Source: Planctomycetia bacterium
Lineage (GTDB): Bacteria; Planctomycetota; Phycisphaerae; Phycisphaerales; SM1A02
Direction of reading: 5' to 3'
Length of the DNA stretch: 5,797 nt
NCBI GenBank assembly: GCA_005798965.1
Contig: SYIB01000234.1
Coordinates: 1-5,797 of the forward strand
The translations under genes and the position numbers were made by a program. Positions 1 to 5,012 of the stretch are shown piece after piece (positions within the stretch are counted from its first letter, which is position 1; each line of letters begins with the position of its first letter). The notes beneath the pieces are model-generated. The model saw only the letters and a list, made by a program, of their open reading frames with translations. It was not told the DNA's origin and did not search any database.

Positions 1-378
1 CTTGCACTCGGTGATGGCGCGGCCGGATGGCACGCCGGTGGCCATGTCGGGCAGCACGACCGTCACGCGACGGCCCCCGCGGGCGGCCACCTGCTCGGGC
101 CGGTTGGCGAGGATGTCGGCCGTCTCGGCCATGAAGTGCACTCCACAGAAGACGAGCGACTCGCTGCCGCGCCGTCGCGCCTCGACTGCAGCCATCTGCG
201 AGAGCTTCAGGCTGTCGCCGGTCAGATCCGCGTGCTGCACGACCGCATCCTGCTGGTAGTGGTGACCAAGGATCAGGACGCGCGTGCCGAGCTCGGTGCG
301 CCGGGCCTTGATGGCCGCTGCGAGCGCACCTTCCTCCATGGATCGATAGCGTTCGGGCAGCGGTGGTTGCCAGAGCAT
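1..378 (-). CDS. nadA: Quinolinate synthase NadA, N-terminal part (3' end outside window)
   Basis: NadA is a cytosolic [4Fe-4S] enzyme that condenses iminoaspartate (made by NadB) with dihydroxyacetone phosphate to give quinolinate, the precursor of NAD. The 126 visible codons contain LGHHYQQ (residues 37-43, with substrate-site His39 and Tyr41), TGDSLKLSQ (53-61, with Asp55 and Ser56) and FCGVHFMAETADIL (77-90). These are signatures of the long, Bacillus-type NadA, which is usually about 340-370 aa, so roughly two thirds lies beyond the left edge. The start chosen is the ATG at 378-376 (MLWQPPLPERY). The LPERY stretch is typical of the family's N-terminus, so the next Met (codon 14) is less likely. 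No Shine-Dalgarno is visible; a TACACT box ends 9 nt before the ATG. One oddity: where relatives have the cluster cysteine after a VLPD motif (AGCSMAD in Bacillus), this protein reads TGVPSGRA, and the nearest Cys is residue 125. The family call is firm; activity of this copy is less certain. Confidence 0.93.
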   Translation of the reverse strand, partial: MLWQPPLPERYRSMEEGALAAAIKARRTELGTRVLILGHHYQQDAVVQHADLTGDSLKLSQMAAVEARRRGSESLVFCGVHFMAETADILANRPEQVAARGGRRVTVVLPDMATGVPSGRAITECK

Positions 379-402
379 GGACCATGAAGTGTAGGGCCTA
401 CC
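379..402. promoter_or_regulatory. 24-bp divergent intergenic region between nadA and ispE
   Basis: The two start codons face away from each other with only 24 bp between them, so at least part of each promoter must lie inside the opposite gene's 5' coding region. The gap contains an inverted repeat with a single central base, GTAGG-G-CCTAC, at 391-401. It also holds a TACACTTC box on the minus strand at 393-386. The sequence ACCATG occurs at 381-386 and again at 400-405, where the second copy includes the ispE start. The arrangement suggests coupled control of the two genes, but no known operator consensus is recognised. If ispE starts at the ATG at 415 instead, the gap becomes 36 bp. Confidence 0.4.
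388..393 (-). promoter_or_regulatory. Candidate -10 element (TACACT) for nadA
   Basis: The minus strand reads TACACTTC from 393 to 386, close to the bacterial sigma-70 consensus TATAAT as seen in GC-rich genomes (TAYACT). Transcription would begin near 381, leaving a leader of only about 3 nt before the ATG at 378, which fits the missing Shine-Dalgarno. A convincing -35 is lacking: TTGCAG at 411-406 is too close (12-bp spacer). The same 8-mer lies upstream of the peptidase gene in the same orientation relative to the gene. Confidence 0.35.
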
Positions 403-1350
403 ATGCTGCAATCCATGGACGACGACCTCCTGGTGCACGCTCCCGCAAAGCTCAACCTGGCATTGAGCGTGGGTGCCCCGCGCCCGGATGGTCTCCACCC
501 GCTGTCATCGTGGATGGTCACGCTTGGCTGGGGCGACTCGATCTACCTGCGCCGTCGCGATCCTGGCAGCAATTCGCTCTTCGCCAACGTCTGGGCAGCC
601 GATGCACCCCACACGCCGGACCTCGATTGGCCGCTGCGCAGCGATCTCTCCTGGAAGGCGCATGCGGCGGTTGAGCGTGCCGTCGGACGGCAACTGCCGG
701 TACGCGTACGCGTCGAGAAGCGCATTCCTGTCGGTGGCGGGCTCGGCGGCGGCAGCAGCAATGCCGCGGCCATGCTGCGCGGACTCAATGAACTCTTCGA
801 ACTCAGGCTCGGCAACGACGAGTTGCGCTCGATCGCCGCAGGCCTCGGCAGTGACGTCGCGTTCCTCGTCGAAGGCGGCTCCGCGATCGTGTCAGGCGTG
901 GGTGAACGCGTCGATGCCCTGCCGGATGTCCCACAGGTGCATGTGGTGCTGTGCTTCCCTGAGGCGCATTGCCCCACCCCGATGGTGTACCGATTGTTCG
1001 ATGCGCTGCGCCCTGGTGCGGGCGATCCCGATCATGCACGCGTCCTCAGCATGGCCGCGACCGACCGAGTCCGGGTCCATGCGCTCTTCAACGATCTCGC
1101 GGAGCCGGCGCGTCAATCGAGCGAAGCGGTGCGACGCACCATGGACAAGATCGCCGAGATGACCCGGCAGCCGGTGCACGTCTGCGGCAGCGGCAGCAGC
1201 CTCTTCGTGGTCTGCGACGAACCCATCCACGCCGAGCACGTTGCGCAGGTCGTGCTCAACAAGGCGGCCGTGAAGGCCGTGGCGACGCGGGCCGGAGGCC
1301 CCCGCGGGAGCGTCCGCAACCCACCGCCTGTGCGCCGCACCTGCGCATAA
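403..1350 (+). CDS. ispE: 4-diphosphocytidyl-2-C-methyl-D-erythritol kinase IspE
   Basis: IspE is a cytosolic GHMP-superfamily kinase that phosphorylates CDP-methylerythritol with ATP in the MEP (non-mevalonate) isoprenoid pathway. All three GHMP motifs are visible. APAKLN is at residues 13-18, with Lys16 matching E. coli Lys10. The glycine-rich ATP loop GGGLGGGSSNAA is at 111-122. CGSGSSLF is at 261-268. LGSDV (148-152) supplies Asp151, equivalent to catalytic Asp141 of E. coli. At 315 aa it is at the upper end of the family range. Oddities: the usual DGYH substrate loop reads DGLH (29-32), so the tyrosine that stacks on the cytosine base is Leu, and the protein ends in an Arg/Pro-rich tail (about 296-315) beyond the usual fold. 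The start at 403 is uncertain: an in-frame ATG at 415 (MDDDLLVHAPAK) is equally plausible, and neither has a clear Shine-Dalgarno. It diverges from nadA and stands 58 bp before the peptidase gene. Confidence 0.95.
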   Translation: MLQSMDDDLLVHAPAKLNLALSVGAPRPDGLHPLSSWMVTLGWGDSIYLRRRDPGSNSLFANVWAADAPHTPDLDWPLRSDLSWKAHAAVERAVGRQLPVRVRVEKRIPVGGGLGGGSSNAAAMLRGLNELFELRLGNDELRSIAAGLGSDVAFLVEGGSAIVSGVGERVDALPDVPQVHVVLCFPEAHCPTPMVYRLFDALRPGAGDPDHARVLSMAATDRVRVHALFNDLAEPARQSSEAVRRTMDKIAEMTRQPVHVCGSGSSLFVVCDEPIHAEHVAQVVLNKAAVKAVATRAGGPRGSVRNPPPVRRTCA

Positions 1351-1363
1351 CGCGTGCCGGGTT

Positions 1364-1379
1364 CGCAGGCCGGCCTGCG
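1364..1379. repeat. Perfect 16-bp palindrome between ispE and the peptidase gene
   Basis: CGCAGGCCGGCCTGCG is its own reverse complement. It lies 14 bp after the ispE stop and directly abuts the TACACT box upstream of the peptidase gene. It could fold into a 6-bp GC-rich hairpin with a CCGG loop, but no T-run follows, so an intrinsic terminator is doubtful. Its position in the spacer of the putative promoter would suit an operator, though no regulator is identified. Confidence 0.45.
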
Positions 1380-1385
1380 TACACT
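1380..1385 (+). promoter_or_regulatory. Candidate -10 element (TACACT) for the M3 peptidase gene
   Basis: TACACTTC at 1380-1387 repeats exactly the box found upstream of nadA. Transcription from about 1392 would give a leader near 17 nt before the ATG at 1409. No good -35 hexamer is present at the expected distance. The 16-bp palindrome ends one base before it. Confidence 0.35.
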
Positions 1386-1408
1386 TCGCCGCTTCGGAAT
1401 CGAACACC

Positions 1409-3130
1409 ATGACGACCCCTTGCAGCACCGCGGCCTCCGCACCGAGAACCTTCGTCCCAGCCGGCCTCGACGCTGCGTCGTGGCCCCAGCTCGAGCCGCT
1501 GTACCGAGCGCTCATCGACCGACCGCTCAAGTGCGCCGGGTGCCTCGAGCGATTGCTCCTCGATCGCAGCGATCTCGATGCAATGGTGGCCGAAACCGAG
1601 GCGAACCTCTACATCGCGATGACCTGCGATACCGCGAGCGAGCCGCGCCGCAAGGCCTTCCTCGACTTCGTGCAGGACGTCGATCCGCACCTCAAGCGCA
1701 TCGGCTTCGAACTCGACCGTCGCATCGTTGAGTGCCCATTCGCCAAGGACCTTGACCAGCAGCGCTATGGCGTGCTGCTGCGGGGCATGCGCCAGGAAGT
1801 CAAGCTTTTCCGTCCCGAGAACGTCGAGATCCAGACCGAGTGCACCAAGCTCGAGCAGCAATACAGCCAGATCTCCGGCGCCATGGTGGTCGAGTTCGAC
1901 GGCAAGAAGCAGACGCTGCCCCAGATGGCGCGCTACCTCGAGGTGACCGACCGCAACGCACGCGAGGCCAGCTGGCGTGCCGTCGCCGACCGCCGGCTGA
2001 AGGATGCCGAGGCGATCGACGGGATCTATGACCGACTCATCGCGCAGCGGCATCGCATGGCGCTCAACGCCGGCTTCGACAGCTACCGCGACTACCAGCA
2101 CCAGCGCATGCATCGCTTCGACTACACGCCCGCCGACTGCGAGCGCTTCCACGCCGCGTGCGAGCAGGTCTGCGTGCCGCTGATGCGCCAGCTCAACGAA
2201 GAGCGCCGCGCGTCCCTGAAGCTCGACGCGCTCCGGCCGTGGGACCTGAAGGTCGACGTCCTTGGTCGCTCGGCCCTGCGCCCCTTCGAAACCGCCGACG
2301 AGCTCGTGGACCGCTGCAGCCGCGTCTTCCATGACATGGGCGGCGGCCTCGGCCCGCTGTTCGACTCGATGCGATCGGGCGAGTGCCTTGACCTCGAGAG
2401 CCGGCAGGACAAGCAGCCCGGCGGCTACCAGTACCAGCGCCAGGCGAGCCGCAAGCCGTTCATCTTCATGAATGCCGCCGGCATGCAGCGCGACCTCGTC
2501 ACGATGGTGCACGAGGCCGGGCACGCCTTCCACAGCATGCTCTGCTCGCACGACCCGCTGCTGGCCTACCGCGGCAGCCCGATCGAGTTCGCCGAGGTCG
2601 CCTCGATGAGCATGGAACTGCTCACGTTCCCGCACCTGGGCCACTTCTACTCCGAGCAGGATGCCGGTCGCCATCGTCGCGAACTTCTCGAAGGCCTCGC
2701 CACGCTGCTGCCGTGGATCGCCACGATCGATGCGTTCCAGCATTGGGCATACACCCACCCGACCCACACGCGCGCGGATCGCACGGCGTACTGGCTGCAC
2801 CTCAACAAGCGCTTCGGGGCGGATGTCTCCTGGGCAGGCTGTGAGCGTGCGCTCGAGACCGCCTGGCAGCGCCAGGGCCACCTCTTCCAGAACCCCTTCT
2901 ACTACATCGAGTACGGCATCGCGCAGCTGGGTGCGCTGCAGCTCTGGCTGCAGGCGCGACGGAACGCTGGCACGGCGCTCGATGCCTACAAGCGCGCCCT
3001 CTCGCTCGGTGCGAGCCGGCCGCTGCCGGAACTGTTCGAGGCCGCGGGCCTGCGCTTCGACTTCGGACCCGAAACGATGGCGAGCCTCATCGACGAGGTC
3101 CGCGGCGAACTCGCGACCATTCCTGCCTGA
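1409..3130 (+). CDS. M3 family oligoendopeptidase (PepF-like zinc metallopeptidase)
   Basis: This is a predicted cytosolic zinc peptidase that cleaves short peptides, similar to oligoendopeptidase F (MEROPS M3B). The zinc site is HEAGHAFH, with His368, catalytic Glu369 and His372. The third ligand fits Glu396 in EFAEVASMSMELL, 28 residues after the first His, which is the usual M3 spacing. Near the C-terminus, FYYIEYGIAQLGALQLW (497-513) matches the conserved M3 segment whose tyrosines stabilise the transition state. The length of 573 aa is normal, and there is no signal peptide or membrane segment. The first 365 residues are the helical lid domain typical of M3 enzymes. The protein is unusually rich in cysteine for this family (13 in total, including C42-x-x-C45), with no obvious role. 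The ATG at 1409 is chosen because the family-like sequence begins soon after it (FVPAGLDAASW); no Shine-Dalgarno is visible. It is followed after 42 bp by the dehydrogenase gene, probably in the same transcript. The exact peptide specificity cannot be read from sequence. Confidence 0.92.
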   Translation: MTTPCSTAASAPRTFVPAGLDAASWPQLEPLYRALIDRPLKCAGCLERLLLDRSDLDAMVAETEANLYIAMTCDTASEPRRKAFLDFVQDVDPHLKRIGFELDRRIVECPFAKDLDQQRYGVLLRGMRQEVKLFRPENVEIQTECTKLEQQYSQISGAMVVEFDGKKQTLPQMARYLEVTDRNAREASWRAVADRRLKDAEAIDGIYDRLIAQRHRMALNAGFDSYRDYQHQRMHRFDYTPADCERFHAACEQVCVPLMRQLNEERRASLKLDALRPWDLKVDVLGRSALRPFETADELVDRCSRVFHDMGGGLGPLFDSMRSGECLDLESRQDKQPGGYQYQRQASRKPFIFMNAAGMQRDLVTMVHEAGHAFHSMLCSHDPLLAYRGSPIEFAEVASMSMELLTFPHLGHFYSEQDAGRHRRELLEGLATLLPWIATIDAFQHWAYTHPTHTRADRTAYWLHLNKRFGADVSWAGCERALETAWQRQGHLFQNPFYYIEYGIAQLGALQLWLQARRNAGTALDAYKRALSLGASRPLPELFEAAGLRFDFGPETMASLIDEVRGELATIPA

Positions 3131-3172
3131 CGCGCATCCTGTCCACGCCCTGCATCACTCGACACCACGACC

Positions 3173-4249
3173 ATGTCCCACCACGTCGCCATCCTCGGAG
3201 CCGGCAAGATCGGCCGCATGACCGCCCACTTCCTCGCCTCGTGCGGCGACTACACCGTGCGCATCGGCGATGCCCACGAGCCGAGTGCTCTGGCCGTTGC
3301 GCGCGATGAGCGGATCGACGGCCGGCGCGTGGACTTCAGCAGTCCCACCGAAGTCGCCGCCTTTCTCAAGGGGGCGTGGGCCGTCGTGAGCTGTGCGCCG
3401 TTCAACTGCAATGTGGGCATCGCGCAGGCCGCGAAGGATGCGGGCTGCCACTACCTCGACCTCACCGAGGACGTGGCCGTGACCAAGAAGGTGATGCAGC
3501 TGAGCCACGGCGCCTCGTCGGCGTTCATCCCGCAGTGCGGCCTGGCACCCGGGTTCATCACGATCGTGGCGCACTCGCTCCTGCGCGAACTCGACAGCGT
3601 CGACACGGTGCGCATGCGCGTGGGCGCGCTGCCGCGGACTCCGAGCAACGTGCTTCAGTACAACCTCACCTGGTCGACCGACGGCCTGGTCAACGAGTAC
3701 TGCAATCCCTGCGAAGCGCTCGTCGACGGGCAGATGTGCCTGGTCCCGCCGCTCGAGCAGGTGGAACGGCTGCACATCGATGGCTGCGAGTACGAGGCGT
3801 TCAACACCTCTGGCGGCCTCGGCACGCTGGCGGACTCGCTCCGCGGCACCGTGCGCAACCTGAACTACAAGACCATCCGCTTCACCGGCCACGCCGAGCA
3901 GATGCGCTTCCTGCTGAACGACCTGCGCTTCATCGAGTACCGCGATGAACTCAAGGCGATCCTCGAACGCGCCGTGCCGGGCACCGACGACGACCAGGTC
4001 GTGATCTTCGTCAGCGCCACCGGGCAGCGCGGTGGCCGCTTCATGGACCGCACCTGGGCGCGCACGGTGCTCAGCCGCGAGATCGGCGGCCGTCACTGGA
4101 CCGCCATCCAGGTCACCACCGCCGCAGGCATCTGCGCCGTGGTGGACATGCTCAAGGAAGGCACCGTGCCGACCAAGGGCTTCGTGCGCCAGGAACAGAT
4201 CGGCCTCGATGCGTTCCTCGCGAACCGCTTTGGCCGCCACTACGCCTGA
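3173..4249 (+). CDS. Saccharopine dehydrogenase / L-lysine 6-dehydrogenase-like oxidoreductase
   Basis: The protein begins with a Rossmann dinucleotide fold, VAILGAGKIG (residues 5-14), and Asp33 at the end of the second strand, which suggests NAD rather than NADP. The C-terminal part follows the saccharopine-dehydrogenase/lysine-6-dehydrogenase pattern: CGLAPGF (122-128), NTSGGLGTL (211-219), LNYKTIRFTGHAE (230-242) and a final GFVRQEQIGLDAFLANRFG (336-354). At 358 aa it is the length of single-domain lysine dehydrogenases such as the Geobacillus enzyme, not of the longer fused LKR/SDH. It would oxidise lysine (to the semialdehyde) or saccharopine in the cytosol; related proteins also include carboxynorspermidine dehydrogenases, so the substrate is undecided. 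The start at 3173 lies just before the Rossmann strand; no Shine-Dalgarno is seen. The GNAT gene follows after 8 bp, which strongly suggests co-transcription. Confidence 0.87.
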   Translation: MSHHVAILGAGKIGRMTAHFLASCGDYTVRIGDAHEPSALAVARDERIDGRRVDFSSPTEVAAFLKGAWAVVSCAPFNCNVGIAQAAKDAGCHYLDLTEDVAVTKKVMQLSHGASSAFIPQCGLAPGFITIVAHSLLRELDSVDTVRMRVGALPRTPSNVLQYNLTWSTDGLVNEYCNPCEALVDGQMCLVPPLEQVERLHIDGCEYEAFNTSGGLGTLADSLRGTVRNLNYKTIRFTGHAEQMRFLLNDLRFIEYRDELKAILERAVPGTDDDQVVIFVSATGQRGGRFMDRTWARTVLSREIGGRHWTAIQVTTAAGICAVVDMLKEGTVPTKGFVRQEQIGLDAFLANRFGRHYA

Positions 4250-4257
4250 CGCGCGCC

Positions 4258-4794
4258 ATGGGTGTCTTGCCGGTCTTTCGTGACGCGGGCCCTGAAGATG
4301 TGCCGCAGGTGGTGGCGCTCGTCGAGCGCGCGTACCGTGGCGAAGCGAGCCGCGCCGGATGGACCACTGAAGCCGACCTGCTCGATGGCCAACGCACCGA
4401 CGATCGGGAGATCGGCGAGCTCGTGAAGGGCCAGAACTCACGCATCCGGATGGCGTCCCTCGATGGCGTGCTGGTGGCGTGCGTGCGCATCGATCGTGGC
4501 CCGGGATATGGCTACGTCGGCATGGTGTCGGTGGAGCCCACGCGCCAGTCTGATGGCCTCGGGCGGCAGCTCCTCGCCGAGGCCGAACGGGTGATCCTCC
4601 AGGATCTCGGTATGGACTGCGCACGGATGACCGTCATCGGCCAGCGTACGGAGCTCATCGCCTGGTACGGGCGCCGGGGCTACCTGCCCACCGGTGAGCG
4701 TGAGCCGTTCCCATACGGGGAATCCCGCAACGGGCTGCCGCGGCGGTCGGACCTCTACTTCGAGGTCCTCGAGAAGCGCCTGCGCTGGACTTGA
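4258..4794 (+). CDS. GNAT family N-acetyltransferase
   Basis: This is a single-domain GCN5-related acetyltransferase of 178 aa, which transfers acetyl from acetyl-CoA to an amine. The first strand is VFRDAGPEDVPQVVAL (6-21). It is followed by AYRGEASRAGWTTEADLLDGQR (25-46, a conserved block of one GNAT subgroup), the central strands MASLDGVLVACVRI (65-78) and YVGMVSVEP (86-94), and the acetyl-CoA loop RQSDGLGRQLL (96-106; the Q/RxxGxG/A motif). IAWYGRRGYLPTG (134-146) is the usual C-terminal YxxxGF-type helix-strand. The acceptor is unknown. The ATG at 4258 is 8 bp after the dehydrogenase stop and is the only sensible start, so the two genes probably share a transcript and may be translationally coupled. 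It could modify a lysine-pathway amine, but that idea rests on adjacency only. Confidence 0.9.
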   Translation: MGVLPVFRDAGPEDVPQVVALVERAYRGEASRAGWTTEADLLDGQRTDDREIGELVKGQNSRIRMASLDGVLVACVRIDRGPGYGYVGMVSVEPTRQSDGLGRQLLAEAERVILQDLGMDCARMTVIGQRTELIAWYGRRGYLPTGEREPFPYGESRNGLPRRSDLYFEVLEKRLRWT

Positions 4795-4828
4795 GAGAAA
4801 AACCGCCCCTCCCGCTTGCCCGCGCCGG

Positions 4829-4891
4829 TGCTGCATCTGACGCTTGGCAGCGCACGACTGGGCGTGCGTCGAGGAGAGCACCTATGCAGCA
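4829..4891 (+). promoter_or_regulatory. Candidate RNA structure sequestering the start codon of the small ORF
   Basis: TGCTGCAT at 4829-4836 is perfectly complementary to ATGCAGCA at 4884-4891, which includes the ATG of the small ORF. Inside the loop lies a second hairpin, CGCACG (4851-4856) with CGTGCG (4863-4868) around a 6-nt loop, ending 2 nt before the Shine-Dalgarno at 4871-4876. Together they would form a two-stem 5' leader with the start codon paired, an arrangement known from translationally controlled small genes. No riboswitch or thermometer family is recognised. Confidence 0.35.
4871..4876 (+). promoter_or_regulatory. Strong Shine-Dalgarno (GAGGAG) for the small ORF
   Basis: GAGGAG ends 7 nt before the ATG at 4884, near-ideal spacing. 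None of the five other gene starts visible in this window has a comparable site, which is why I choose 4884 rather than the TTG at 4791 in the same frame. Confidence 0.6.
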
Positions 4892-4982
4892 GCACGACAT
4901 TCACCGCATGCTTCGCAAGATCTTCGCAGCCGCCGGCAGCTTTTGCGTGGGCCTGCTCATCGCGCGCGCGATCGGGCTTTGA
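4884..4982 (+). CDS. Putative 32-aa single-span membrane protein (unknown function)
   Basis: I do not recognise this protein. It has a short polar, basic N-terminus (MQQHDIHRMLRK, residues 1-12) followed by a hydrophobic segment (13-32: FAAAGSFCVGLLIARAIGL) long enough to cross the membrane once, with small residues Ala15-Ser19 and Gly23 suited to helix packing, one Cys (21) and one Arg (28). The positive N-terminus would favour an N-in orientation. Evidence for a real gene is the strong, well-spaced Shine-Dalgarno, the coherent membrane-protein design, and its position exactly filling the space between the GNAT gene (89 bp upstream) and the convergent hairpin, which begins one base after its stop codon. 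Against it are the small size and high GC, where short open frames are common. It may share the upstream transcript or have its own promoter; no convincing promoter is seen in 4795-4870. Confidence 0.5.
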   Translation: MQQHDIHRMLRKIFAAAGSFCVGLLIARAIGL

Positions 4983-5011
4983 GCGCACCGGCACCACGCG
5001 GGCCGATGCGC
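4983..5011. terminator. Hairpin in the convergent gap, possible bidirectional terminator
   Basis: GCGCA (4983-4987) pairs with TGCGC (5007-5011). After one mismatch CGGC (4989-4992) pairs with GCCG (5002-5005), and after another C4994 pairs with G5000 around a 5-nt loop. This gives ten pairs and two mismatches. It occupies almost the whole gap between the small ORF stop (4982) and the phosphoesterase stop (5013), where a terminator serving both strands would be expected. There is no T-tract on either side, so it would be a non-canonical terminator or a 3'-end stabilising structure. Confidence 0.4.
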
Positions 5012-5012
5012 A

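Noticed and set aside
1..387. Plus-strand frames of 85 and 83 codons at the left edge
   Set aside because: Both are antisense to nadA, whose minus-strand frame shows clear quinolinate synthase motifs through the whole stretch.
473..1162. A 229-codon plus-strand frame overlapping ispE
   Set aside because: It is Ser/Arg/Ala/Cys-rich with no motif, lying wholly inside ispE, whose own frame carries all the GHMP kinase signatures.
892..1530. A 212-codon minus-strand frame overlapping ispE and the following gap
   Set aside because: No ribosome site or motif, and it overlaps two supported genes on the other strand.
1256..2881. A 541-codon open frame antisense to ispE and the M3 peptidase
   Set aside because: It is a shadow of the strong codon bias of the peptidase gene on the other strand. 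Its translation is low-complexity (rich in Ala, Val, Leu, Arg, His and Glu) with no family motif, while the plus strand has complete catalytic motifs.
3155..4624. A 489-codon open frame antisense to the dehydrogenase and GNAT genes
   Set aside because: Same explanation: it spans two well-supported genes and their junction, has no recognisable domain, and is Ala/Arg/Gly/His-rich as expected from a high-GC reverse frame.
4760..4772. Inverted repeat TCGAG-GTC-CTCGA near the end of the GNAT gene
   Set aside because: Only five pairs with a 3-nt loop, inside coding sequence (FEVLE), and not followed by a T-run. It is explained by common GAG/CTC codons.
4791..4883. TTG start at 4791 extending the small ORF to 63 aa
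   Set aside because: TTG overlaps the GNAT stop, has no ribosome site and gives a Pro/Arg/Ala-rich leader unlike the compact membrane protein. The ATG at 4884 has an ideal GAGGAG.
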